In this document: one piece after another, positions 1 through 6,911 of the stretch
How the letters are laid out: each line of letters begins with the position of its first letter
How positions within the stretch are numbered: position 1 is the first letter of the stretch
Assembly: GCA_024681215.1 (NCBI GenBank)
Contig: JAILBG010000135.1
Location: 1-29,261 of the forward strand
Source of the DNA: RUG563 sp024681215
GTDB lineage: Bacteria; Bacillota; Clostridia; Christensenellales; Aristaeellaceae
Length of the DNA: 29,261 bases
Reading direction: 5' to 3'
Program-made: the position numbers and the translations under genes
Notes under the pieces: model-generated
The model's input: the letters and a program-made list of their open reading frames with translations, nothing else
Told to the model about the DNA's origin: nothing
Database searches by the model: none

Positions 1-576
1 GGGCCCACCGGTCCTGCAGGAGAAGCAGGCCTCGCAGGTGCCACCGGCCCGACCGGCCCCACCGGTGAACCCGGTCCCACCGGTCCCGCGGGGGAAATGG
101 GCTTGCCTGGCGCAACCGGCCCCACCGGCCCGGCCGGCGCAACCGGTCCCACAGGCGCAACCGGTCCTACTGGTGAAACCGGCCCTACTGGTGCAACCGG
201 TCCTACTGGTGCAACCGGCCCCACTGGCGCAACCGGTCCTACTGGTGCAACCGGCCCGACTGGCGAGACCGGCCCGACTGGCGAGACTGGTCCCACCGGC
301 GCAACCGGTCCTACTGGTGAAACCGGCCCGACAGGTGAAACCGGTCCGACAGGTGAAACCGGCCCGACTGGTGAAACGGGTCCCACAGGTGAAACTGGTC
401 CGACGGGTGAGACGGGTCCGACGGGTCCGACGGGTGAAACCGGTCCCACAGGTGAAACCGGCCCGACTGGTCCGACTGGCGCAACCGGTCCTACGGGCGC
501 AACCGGCTCGACGGGTGAAACCGGTCCCACAGGCGCAACCGGGCCTACCGGGCCGACGGGCCCCACTGGACCGGCG
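1..576 (+). repeat. Collagen-type 9-base triplet repeat tract
   Basis: Tandem 9-base units encode Gly-X-Y, often arranged as 18-base pairs coding for GPTGET or GPTGAT. Wobble positions vary (ggt/ggc, aca/acc/act/acg), so the DNA copies are imperfect while the protein repeat is nearly perfect. Such tracts expand and contract readily by slippage or recombination. Confidence 0.9.
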
Positions 577-690
577 GGCACGGTGACGCCTGCTGCGGCG
601 GTGGCGGATGCGTTTGACGAAGAGGACGTGTGTGATCAGTTCAATCTGCTGCTGGCAAACATGCGGGCGGCGGGGCTGCTGAGCAGATAA
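1..690 (+). CDS. Collagen-like Gly-X-Y repeat protein (5' end missing)
   Basis: The reading frame is open from base 1, so the N-terminus lies outside the window. About 64 uninterrupted Gly-X-Y triplets are visible, nearly all GPT, GAT or GET after a more varied start (GEA, GLA, GEP, GEM, GLP). The repeats end near base 576 and are followed by a non-collagen tail of roughly 37 residues with an acidic stretch and a predicted helix rich in Leu and Ala, ending AAGLLSR. Bacterial proteins of this build (BclA-like) form triple-helical filaments on spores or cell surfaces, and the Thr in the Y position is a known O-glycosylation site in BclA. Tails of this kind commonly close collagen-like proteins and probably help trimerise the chains (inference). 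The ATG at 97 is internal and not the start. A glycosyltransferase gene follows 49 bases downstream. Spore or cell-surface location cannot be settled without the N-terminus. Confidence 0.9.
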   Translation, partial: GPTGPAGEAGLAGATGPTGPTGEPGPTGPAGEMGLPGATGPTGPAGATGPTGATGPTGETGPTGATGPTGATGPTGATGPTGATGPTGETGPTGETGPTGATGPTGETGPTGETGPTGETGPTGETGPTGETGPTGETGPTGPTGETGPTGETGPTGPTGATGPTGATGSTGETGPTGATGPTGPTGPTGPAGTVTPAAAVADAFDEEDVCDQFNLLLANMRAAGLLSR

Positions 691-698
691 AGGACAAA

Positions 699-725
699 GG
701 GGATGGCAGCGCGTCCGCCATCCCC
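699..725 (+). other. Perfect 9-bp hairpin between collagen-like gene and glycosyltransferase gene
   Basis: GGGGATGGC at 699-707 pairs perfectly with GCCATCCCC at 717-725 across a 9-base loop. Only three T residues follow (728-730), so it is a poor intrinsic terminator. It may attenuate read-through or protect the 3' end of the collagen-like message. It lies just before the ribosome binding site of the next gene. Confidence 0.55.
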
Positions 726-739
726 GGTTTGGAGGCGGC

Positions 740-1825
740 ATGAAGATCATCGTTTACGCGATCTGCAAAAACGAAAGCAAATTCGCGGCCCGCTGGGCTT
801 CGTCCATGGGGGAGGCGGATGAGATCTATGCGCTGGATACCGGTTCAGAAGACGGGACGGCGGCGCTGCTGCGCCGGGCGGGGGTGCATGTGACGGAAGA
901 GATCATTTCTCCCTGGCGCTTTGACGCGGCCCGGAACCGTTCGCTGGAACTGGCGCCGCAGGACGCGGACATCTGCGTGTGCACGGATCTGGACGAGGTG
1001 TTCGAACCGGGCTGGCGGAAGCATCTGGAGGCGGCCTGGAAAAAGGATACCTGCCGGGCGGCGTACCGATACACCTGGAATTTCAATCCGGAGGGATCGG
1101 AGGGGCACGTTTTTTATCTGGAAAAGATCCATCGCAGGCACGGCTACAAATGGACCCATCCGGTGCACGAGGTGCTGGAGTGGCAGGGAGAAGGGGAGGA
1201 AAAGCGGATCACGGCGGAGGGCGTACGGCTCAATCATCTGGCGGATCCCCGGAAATCCCGGGCGCAGTATCTACCGCTGCTGGAGCTGTCGGTGCGGGAA
1301 GCGCCGGAGGACGACCGCAACATGCACTACCTGGGAAGGGAGTATTTCTTCTATCATCGCTGGGACGACTGCATCCGCACATTGCAGCGGCATCTGGCCC
1401 TGCCGAAGGCCACCTGGGCGGACGAACGCTGCGCCTCTATGCGGTATATCGGCAAGGCGTACCAGCACAAGGGAAACGAAAAGGAAGCGGAAAAGTGGCT
1501 GTGGCGGGCCGTGGCGGAGGCCCCGCACCTGCGGGAGCCCTGCATGGACCTGGCGAAAATGTATTATCTGCGGAAGGACTGGGAAGCCCTGGCCTATATC
1601 GCTTCCCGGGCGCTGGCCATCACGGCGCGGACGCGGAGCTATATCAGCGAAAGCGACGCCTGGGGAAGCACGCCCTGGGATTACCGGACGCTGGGGCTGT
1701 ACTATACGGGACGGAAGCGGGAAGCGCTGGCCGCGGCGGAGGAAGTGGCGCGGCTGTCGCCCGGGAACGAACGGCTGCAAAAGAACGCGGCGCTGATCCG
1801 GGCGGCGATTGAAAAGGACGGATGA
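740..1825 (+). CDS. Family 2-type glycosyltransferase with C-terminal TPR repeats
   Basis: The 361-residue protein opens with a GT-A fold: a beta strand and ICKNES motif (residues 8-13), the family signature DTGSEDGT at 33-40, FDAARNRSLE at 61-70, and a DLD metal/nucleotide-sugar motif at 83-85. Residues from about 185 to 355 are helical repeats resembling TPRs (for example KAYQHKGNEKEAEKWLWRA). There is no signal peptide or membrane segment, so it should act in the cytoplasm. GT2-TPR proteins of this type often sit next to glycosylated surface proteins in Clostridia. The gene directly follows the Thr-rich collagen-like gene with no visible promoter between, so transfer of sugar to that protein is a reasonable inference. 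The donor sugar cannot be told. Start: ATG at 740 with GGAGG at 731-735, only 4 bases away. Confidence 0.88.
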   Translation: MKIIVYAICKNESKFAARWASSMGEADEIYALDTGSEDGTAALLRRAGVHVTEEIISPWRFDAARNRSLELAPQDADICVCTDLDEVFEPGWRKHLEAAWKKDTCRAAYRYTWNFNPEGSEGHVFYLEKIHRRHGYKWTHPVHEVLEWQGEGEEKRITAEGVRLNHLADPRKSRAQYLPLLELSVREAPEDDRNMHYLGREYFFYHRWDDCIRTLQRHLALPKATWADERCASMRYIGKAYQHKGNEKEAEKWLWRAVAEAPHLREPCMDLAKMYYLRKDWEALAYIASRALAITARTRSYISESDAWGSTPWDYRTLGLYYTGRKREALAAAEEVARLSPGNERLQKNAALIRAAIEKDG

Positions 1826-1835
1826 ACGGGAAGTA

Positions 1836-1865
1836 TTGACTTGCTGCGGGCGGATGGGATATAAT
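1836..1865 (+). promoter_or_regulatory. Promoter of tRNA-Leu
   Basis: TTGACT at 1836-1841 and a perfect TATAAT at 1860-1865 are separated by 18 bases. Transcription would begin near 1872, about five bases before the tRNA. The -35 box lies 10 bases after the glycosyltransferase stop codon. Confidence 0.8.
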
Positions 1866-1876
1866 AAGCCCTGCCC

Positions 1877-1959
1877 GCGAGTGTGTTGGAACTGGCAGAC
1901 AACCGAGACTTAAAATCTTGTGCCCTCTGGGCGTGCGGGTTCGAGCCCCGCCACTCGCA
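1877..1959 (+). tRNA. tRNA-Leu (anticodon UAA)
   Basis: The 7-bp acceptor stem GCGAGTG (1877-1883) pairs with CACTCGC (1952-1958), with discriminator A at 1959. The anticodon stem CGAGA/TCTTG encloses the loop CTTAAAA with anticodon TAA at 1911-1913, which reads UUA leucine codons. A D-arm GGAACTGGCAGAC, a long class II variable arm (TGCCCTCTGGGCG) and a T-arm GGTTCGAGCCC are visible. CCA is not encoded. No integrase or attachment-site duplication is seen beside it. Confidence 0.97.
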
Positions 1960-1964
1960 TGGAA

Positions 1965-1991
1965 AAAACCCCTGCTGCGCGCAGGGGTTTT
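1965..1991. terminator. Intrinsic terminator usable from both strands
   Basis: An 11-bp perfect stem, AAAACCCCTGC at 1965-1975 with GCAGGGGTTTT at 1981-1991, has a 5-base loop. The T-run ends tRNA-Leu transcription on the plus strand. The A-run on the left becomes a T-run for minus-strand transcripts leaving plsY, whose stop codon is 17 bases away. Confidence 0.88.
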
Positions 1992-2007
1992 CATTGTGTC
2001 AGATTCT

Positions 2008-2601
2008 TTATTTCGCCTTCTGGCCGATCTTGTTTTCCGTGCCGTTCCGGAGCCGCTCCAGATTGCTGCGGTGGCGGTATACCCCCAGGGCCAGCATCAC
2101 CAGCGCCCAGACCGCGTAGGGCCAGAAGGGCTGGGTGATGGCCATGAGGAGGAAAAACACCGTCAGCATCGTAAGGCTCCCCACGGAAATATAGCTGCAC
2201 AGGCAGATCACCAGGATGCAGCAGGCGCCGGCGAACAGCCCGTGCCAGGGAAAGAGCACCAGAAGCACCGCGGAGGAGCAGGCGATGCCTTTCCCGCCCT
2301 GGAAGCCGAAGAATACGGGCCAGTTGTGGCCCAGGATGGCGGCCAGGCCGGCGATCATGCCGCCGTACTGCCCGGCGATGAGCAGCCCCAGCGCCACGGA
2401 AAGGGCGGCCTTGGCAAAATCGCCCAGGAACGTGAGCGCCCCGCCCTTGAGCCCCATTACCCGCAGGGCGTTGCTGGCGCCGGTGTTGTGGCTGCCCTCC
2501 TTACGCAGATTATGCCCCGCTTTGCGGGAAATCAGGATGCCGGAGGAAATGCTGCCCAGCAGATAGCCGATCACGGCGCAAAGAAGATATTTGAAGATCA
2601 T
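2008..2601 (-). CDS. plsY: Acyl-phosphate:glycerol-3-phosphate acyltransferase PlsY
   Basis: This 197-residue integral membrane protein transfers an acyl group from acyl-phosphate to glycerol-3-phosphate, the first step of phospholipid synthesis in most Gram-positive bacteria. The three PlsY motifs are visible: the glycine/serine loop ending GSHNTGASN (about residues 36-44), GHNWPVFFGFQGGKGIA (about 91-107) and HRSNLERLRNGTE near the C-terminus. Several hydrophobic segments fit the usual multi-pass topology. Its ATG overlaps the der stop codon in an ATGA arrangement, and AAGGAGG lies just upstream inside der, so translation should be coupled. In many Clostridia gpsA follows plsY; here the bidirectional terminator follows instead. 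Confidence 0.95.
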   Translation of the reverse strand: MIFKYLLCAVIGYLLGSISSGILISRKAGHNLRKEGSHNTGASNALRVMGLKGGALTFLGDFAKAALSVALGLLIAGQYGGMIAGLAAILGHNWPVFFGFQGGKGIACSSAVLLVLFPWHGLFAGACCILVICLCSYISVGSLTMLTVFFLLMAITQPFWPYAVWALVMLALGVYRHRSNLERLRNGTENKIGQKAK

Positions 2602-3944
2602 GGATGGATATCCTCCTTCTTTTTTTCACGCAGCTGAAAGCGGATGGGCGTTCCTTCGAAGCCGAAGGCCTTGCGGATGCAGTTTTCCAGATAGCGCTGA
2701 TAGGAAAAGTGCATCAGCTCCTCGGCGTTGATGAACAGGGAGAAGGTGGGCGGGCAGACGCCGGTCTGGGTGCCGTAATAGATTTTCAGCTTCCTGCCCG
2801 CGATGGTGGGGGGCTGGAGGGACATCTGCGCGTCCCCCAGCACGTCGTTGAGGGCGCCGGTGCCGATCCGGCGGCTGGCCTGGGCGTACACCCGGTTGAC
2901 CTCGGGCAGCACGTTCTGGGCGCGCTGGCCGGTGAGGGCGGAAATGAAAAGCACCGGGGCGTAATCCATGAATTTCAGGTCTTCGATGACCTGCTTTTTG
3001 TATTTTTCCAGGGTGCCGGTTTCCTTGTTCAGGACGTCCCATTTATTGACGACCACCACGGCGGCCTTGCCTTCCTCGTGGATCATGCCGGCGATGCGGG
3101 CGTCCTGCTCGGTGACGCCGTCCTGGGCGTCGATGAGCAGAAGCGCCACGTCGCACCGGCGGATGGCGGAAATGGACCGCAGCACGCTGTACCTCTCCAG
3201 GGATTCGTCTTCGATGGCGCGCTTGCGGCGGATGCCGGCGGTGTCGATCACGTTGTATTCGGTGCCGTCCGGGCCGGTGAAAAAGGTGTCCACGGCGTCC
3301 CGGGTGGTGCCAGGGATATCGGAAACCATGGTGCGCTCCTCGCCCAGCAGCCGGTTCGTCAGGCTGGATTTGCCCACGTTGGGCCGGCCCACCAGCGCCA
3401 GCTGGATCACGTGACGGTCGGCTTCTTCGTCGTCTTCGCTTTGGGGAGGAAGGCGCTTTACGATCTCGTCCAGCAGATCGCCCAGGCCCAGCATGTTGGT
3501 GGAGGAAATGCCCACCGGATCGCCCAGGCCCAGGGCGTAAAATTCGTACAGATTGTCGTTGAGCCCGGCATGGTCCAGCTTATTCACGGCCAGCACCACC
3601 GGCTTGCGGGCGCGCCGCAGCAACGCCGCCACTTCCTCGTCGTCCGGGGTCAGCCCGGTGCGGGCGTCGGTAAAAAAGCAGATCACATCCGCCGTTTCGA
3701 TGGCGATTTCCGCCTGCCGGCGCATCTGGGAGAGGAGCACGTCCTCGCTCCGGGGGTCGATGCCGCCGGTGTCGATGAGGGTGAATTTGCGATTGATCCA
3801 TTCCACGTCGGCGTAGATGCGGTCCCGGGTGACGCCGGGAACGTCCTCCACGATGGCGATGCGGCGGCCCGAAATCTTATTGAAAAAGGTGGATTTGCCC
3901 ACGTTGGGGCGGCCCACGATGGCGACCAGCGGTTTTGTGCTCAT
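2598..3944 (-). CDS. der: Ribosome-assembly GTPase Der (EngA)
   Basis: Der acts in late assembly of the 50S ribosomal subunit. The 448-residue protein has its hallmark two tandem G domains, each with GRPNVGKS (residues 11-18 and 186-193), DTGG (58-61) or DTAG (234-237), and NKLD (121-124) or NKWD (300-303). A KH-like C-terminal domain follows from about residue 350, with KIYYGTQ and HFSYQRYLEN. I place the start at the ATG whose first base is 3944. It has AAGGAGC upstream and overlaps the stop of the upstream DUF512 gene (ATGA). The frame stays open to 4247, but the extra about 100 residues have no family counterpart and lie inside the DUF512 gene. Confidence 0.97.
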   Translation of the reverse strand: MSTKPLVAIVGRPNVGKSTFFNKISGRRIAIVEDVPGVTRDRIYADVEWINRKFTLIDTGGIDPRSEDVLLSQMRRQAEIAIETADVICFFTDARTGLTPDDEEVAALLRRARKPVVLAVNKLDHAGLNDNLYEFYALGLGDPVGISSTNMLGLGDLLDEIVKRLPPQSEDDEEADRHVIQLALVGRPNVGKSSLTNRLLGEERTMVSDIPGTTRDAVDTFFTGPDGTEYNVIDTAGIRRKRAIEDESLERYSVLRSISAIRRCDVALLLIDAQDGVTEQDARIAGMIHEEGKAAVVVVNKWDVLNKETGTLEKYKKQVIEDLKFMDYAPVLFISALTGQRAQNVLPEVNRVYAQASRRIGTGALNDVLGDAQMSLQPPTIAGRKLKIYYGTQTGVCPPTFSLFINAEELMHFSYQRYLENCIRKAFGFEGTPIRFQLREKKKEDIHP

Positions 3945-5248
3945 GGCTGCTCCTTTATGCCCAGCAGGGCTTCGTACAGCGCGCCGCCCCGGTTGTCGCA
4001 CAGCGTCAGGGGGACTTTCAGCGCGGCGCGGAAAGAATCCAGCGTCATATCGTCCAGAAACAGGTCGCGGCCTTCCCGCAGCGTCACGTTGCACAGGATC
4101 ACTTCGTCCGTATGCTCCTGATCCAGCTGCGAAAGGATATCCTGCCCGGTGAGCAGGCCCGTGACGGTGACGGTCTCGCCGAAAAAGCGGTTCCGGATGG
4201 GCTGCACCCGGACGGATACGCCCCTGGGGCCCCAGCGGTCGATCCATTTCTGCATATACGGGGCGATGCTGACCCCGCAGGGGATCAAAACCCGGCGGGG
4301 CGGGGCGGGGCGGGGATCAAACCCTGAGGCGGAAATGAAGCCGCTGAGGAATCGGCGCATCAGGCCCACGCCGTTTTCGATCTGGCAATAGTTTTCGTAA
4401 TACGCTTCCTCCGGCAGCTCCTCCCCGGCGATGCAGAGCATTTCATCCGAGGGGAAAACGAAGCGGGTGCCGAACCGGTCCAGGCAGGTTTTCTGCCATC
4501 TGCGGCAGATCTCCAGCACTGCTTTGGCCTGTTCCCGGGTGTAGGGGGCCAGCTTTTCCAGCCCCTCCCGGTATTTCGTGAGGCCCACGGGCACCAGGGC
4601 GGCGCTTTGGGCGGCAGGCCACAGGGAGGAAAGGGTATTCAGGGTATCCTCCAGCACGCTCCCGTCGTTCCATCCGGGGCACAGCACGATCTGGCAATGG
4701 AATTTGATGCCGTGATCCCTGAAAGCGTTCAGCCGGTCCAGGAGGAAGCGGGCGTTGGGGTTTTTCATCATTTTCACCCGCACATCCGGGTCCGTGGCGT
4801 GAACGGAGATATACAGGGGAGAGGCCTTCCGGCGCAGGATGCGGTCAAATTCCCCATCGTCCACGTTGGTGAGGGTGATGAAATTGCCCATCATCAGGGA
4901 CAGTCGCCAATCGTCGTCCTTGATATAAAGGGATTCCCGCATGCCGGGAGGCATCTGGTCGATGAAGCAGAAGACGCATTTGTTTTTGCACTGCCGGGGG
5001 GTGCAGGCCAGGGTATCGGCCAGGCGCAGTCCCAGCGGCGCGTCCTTGGCTTTGATGATGCGGACGCGGCCCGGCGTGCCGTCCGCGCGGATGAGATCCA
5101 GATCCAGGCGGGACCGGTTGGTCAGCGCCTGATAGTCGATCTCGTCCAGGACGGGCTCGCCGTTGATGGAAAGGAGGCTGTCGCCGGGGCGGATGCCGCG
5201 CCGGTAGGCGATGCCGTGGGGCTCCACGCCCAGGATCTGATGCGCCAA
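3941..5248 (-). CDS. DUF512 family radical SAM protein with N-terminal PDZ-like domain
   Basis: The 435-residue protein begins with a PDZ-like fold (residues 1-65, HGIAYRRGIRPGDSLLSING). A Cys cluster follows: C82, then the radical-SAM CxxxCxxC at C87, C91 and C94, ahead of FIDQMPPGMR. The rest matches the DUF512 layout, with LYISVHATDPDVR and CPGWNDG. The reaction is not established for the family, which is typical of Clostridia and usually lies next to der, as here. The start is TTG at 5248-5246, chosen because AAAGGAGG lies 7 bases upstream and the PDZ domain begins at once. It is first in a three-gene coupled unit with der and plsY, which hints at a link to translation or the cell envelope but does not prove one. 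Confidence 0.93.
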   Translation of the reverse strand: MAHQILGVEPHGIAYRRGIRPGDSLLSINGEPVLDEIDYQALTNRSRLDLDLIRADGTPGRVRIIKAKDAPLGLRLADTLACTPRQCKNKCVFCFIDQMPPGMRESLYIKDDDWRLSLMMGNFITLTNVDDGEFDRILRRKASPLYISVHATDPDVRVKMMKNPNARFLLDRLNAFRDHGIKFHCQIVLCPGWNDGSVLEDTLNTLSSLWPAAQSAALVPVGLTKYREGLEKLAPYTREQAKAVLEICRRWQKTCLDRFGTRFVFPSDEMLCIAGEELPEEAYYENYCQIENGVGLMRRFLSGFISASGFDPRPAPPRRVLIPCGVSIAPYMQKWIDRWGPRGVSVRVQPIRNRFFGETVTVTGLLTGQDILSQLDQEHTDEVILCNVTLREGRDLFLDDMTLDSFRAALKVPLTLCDNRGGALYEALLGIKEQP

Positions 5249-5255
5249 GCGGGCC

Positions 5256-5263
5256 CCTCCTTT
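5256..5263 (-). promoter_or_regulatory. Strong ribosome binding site fixing a TTG start
   Basis: On the minus strand AAAGGAGG lies 7 bases before the TTG at 5248. It decides the start of the DUF512 gene, as no ATG is suitably placed. Confidence 0.85.
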
Positions 5264-5282
5264 CGTGTTCGATCAACGATTC

Positions 5283-5311
5283 ATTATCGGCCATTTGCCG
5301 AAAAAAGTCAA
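5283..5311 (-). promoter_or_regulatory. Promoter of the DUF512-der-plsY operon
   Basis: Minus strand: TTGACT at 5311-5306 and GATAAT at 5288-5283 with an exact 17-base spacer. The -35 box overlaps the stop codon of the upstream PHP phosphatase gene. Transcription should start near 5276, giving a leader of about 28 bases. Confidence 0.82.
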
Positions 5312-6132
5312 CCCAGGGAGAACCGCTCCCACATTTCGCTTCCGCCCAGCCGGACGGCGTGATCGTATCCCAGGGACAGCAGCAGCGCTTCCGATTCTTC
5401 ATACCCGCAGGTGAGGAAGCGCATATCGTGGCAATCGGAATTGACGATCACTTCGCCGCCCCAGTTTTTCCATTCCCTGAGCAGGAACGGGGCGGGATAG
5501 GGGGTATCCAGGTAACCCCGGGCCATGCCCCCGGTGTTCACCTCCAGCAGCGCGCCGGTCCCGGCCAGCGGGCGCAGGGCGTCCAGGGCCAGGCGGCGGT
5601 AAGCGGGGGAATCTTCATCATACAAACGGAGTTTGGCGTTGTTCTTGCGGATCAGATCGAAATGGGCGATGATGGCGGGCCTGCTATCCAGCACGTAATC
5701 CCGCAGCATGGAAAAATAGCGCCGGGCCATTTCCATTCCGTCGCCGCCGCAGCATTCATCCACATAGGCTTTCAGGCTTTCCGCACGGCCGTCCACGGCG
5801 GTGTGATGCCCGTCGGGCTTTTCAAAGTAATGGACGGCGGCGAGGAAGTAATCGTACCCCGCGGGGTCGGCGCAGGAATAAAGATCCCGTTCGATCCCCA
5901 GGCGAATCCGCATCCGGCCTTCGTATTCCCGGGCAAGGGCGCGGATCTCCGCTTTGTATTCGTCTTCCCGGCGGGGGTCGATGCAGTATTCGGGATCGAA
6001 GGTCTGGGCGGCGTGGGAAGAAAAGCCCAGGGATACGAAGCCCAGCTCGAGCGCGCGGCGGGCCATGTCCGCGGCGGGGGTTTTGCCGTCGCAGTGGGGG
6101 GTGTGGGTATGGGCGCAGGAAAGAATGCTCAT
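5308..6132 (-). CDS. PHP-domain phosphatase, histidinol-phosphatase-like
   Basis: The 274-residue protein is a PHP-superfamily metal-dependent phosphoesterase. Visible metal ligands are HTH at residues 8-10, H13, D15, H40, E81, H101, H157 and the late D233-x-H235 pair in NSDCHD. Length and motif order fit histidinol-phosphatases of the HisJ/HisK type, which dephosphorylate histidinol phosphate in histidine synthesis. No other his genes are nearby, so the substrate is uncertain. The ATG overlaps the stop of the preceding phosphatase gene (ATGA), so the two are translationally coupled. No terminator is seen after it, and the next operon's promoter sits on its stop codon. Confidence 0.85.
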   Translation of the reverse strand: MSILSCAHTHTPHCDGKTPAADMARRALELGFVSLGFSSHAAQTFDPEYCIDPRREDEYKAEIRALAREYEGRMRIRLGIERDLYSCADPAGYDYFLAAVHYFEKPDGHHTAVDGRAESLKAYVDECCGGDGMEMARRYFSMLRDYVLDSRPAIIAHFDLIRKNNAKLRLYDEDSPAYRRLALDALRPLAGTGALLEVNTGGMARGYLDTPYPAPFLLREWKNWGGEVIVNSDCHDMRFLTCGYEESEALLLSLGYDHAVRLGGSEMWERFSLG

Positions 6133-6896
6133 CGCAGGGCCTCCTCAAGCACGGCAAGCGCTTCGTCAAAGCAGACGGCGTTGGCGCACAGCATGCCGCA
6201 GGCGTCCTCATAGTACGGCGCGGCATGGCCCAGGGAATGAAACCGCCCGCCCGCCTCCGTAACGATCAGGGAGCCGGCCGCGATATCCCAGGGGCGCAGG
6301 CGCAGTTCAAAAAAGATATCCGCCCGGCCGCAGGCCACGTCGCACAGGTCCAGCGCGGCGGAGCCGGACCTTCGCAGGTCCCCCGCCCGGCGCAGGAAAC
6401 GCCCGGCGGCCTTCATGGTCTTTTCATGCAGGTCCGCGTCGTAGGGCGAGGTGCCGAAGGCCACCAGGGCGTTGTCCATGCCCGCGGAAGAAACGCGGAT
6501 GGGAGAGCCGTTGAGGCGCGCGCCCTTTCCCGCTTCCGCGGAAAACAGTTCATCGGCGTAAGGATTGTAAATCACGCCGCATACGGGCGCTTTGTTCACA
6601 AGCAGCGCCACGGACACCGCGGAACAGTTCCGGCGGCGCATATAATTCAGCGTGCCGTCGATGGGATCCACCACGAAGGTTGGCGCGTCGGACAGCGCTT
6701 CGTTTTCCTGTTCTTCCGCAAAGAAGCGGGAGGCGGGGATCAGGGCGGACAGGGCGGTTTTCAGGTATCCCTGCACCGCCACGTCCGCGTCGGTGACGTA
6801 ATTGAAGTGCCCTTCCTTCCGGTGGGTGGCCGCGTCGTGGAAGGACAGCATGATCCTTCCCGCTTCCCGGGCGATAGGGACGATTTGATCCAGCAT
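6129..6896 (-). CDS. Inositol monophosphatase family protein
   Basis: The 255-residue protein carries the full signature of the lithium-sensitive phosphatase superfamily: E61-E62, DPIDGTLNY at residues 77-85 and WDIAAGSLIVTEAGG at 203-217. These supply the metal and substrate ligands of inositol monophosphatase. Family members act on inositol-1-phosphate, fructose-1,6-bisphosphate, PAP or histidinol phosphate, and the sequence alone does not decide. The start at 6896 has GAGGAAA directly upstream, 15 bases after prmA. Its neighbour is a PHP phosphatase of unrelated fold that may share a substrate class. Confidence 0.9.
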   Translation of the reverse strand: MLDQIVPIAREAGRIMLSFHDAATHRKEGHFNYVTDADVAVQGYLKTALSALIPASRFFAEEQENEALSDAPTFVVDPIDGTLNYMRRRNCSAVSVALLVNKAPVCGVIYNPYADELFSAEAGKGARLNGSPIRVSSAGMDNALVAFGTSPYDADLHEKTMKAAGRFLRRAGDLRRSGSAALDLCDVACGRADIFFELRLRPWDIAAGSLIVTEAGGRFHSLGHAAPYYEDACGMLCANAVCFDEALAVLEEALR

Positions 6897-6911
6897 ATCG
6901 TTTCCTCTGCT

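Noticed and set aside
1..576. CRISPR-like or satellite repeat
   Set aside because: Units are 9 bases, have no spacers and keep one coding frame for Gly-X-Y.
1877..1991. Integration hotspot at tRNA-Leu
   Set aside because: No integrase, no repeated tRNA 3' end and no composition break near it.
2604..4121. Plus-strand open frame of about 500 codons
   Set aside because: Antisense to der, which has complete duplicated GTPase motifs.
3945..4247. N-terminal extension of der
   Set aside because: The added residues overlap the DUF512 coding region and have no family match; the inner ATG has a ribosome binding site and a coupled start.
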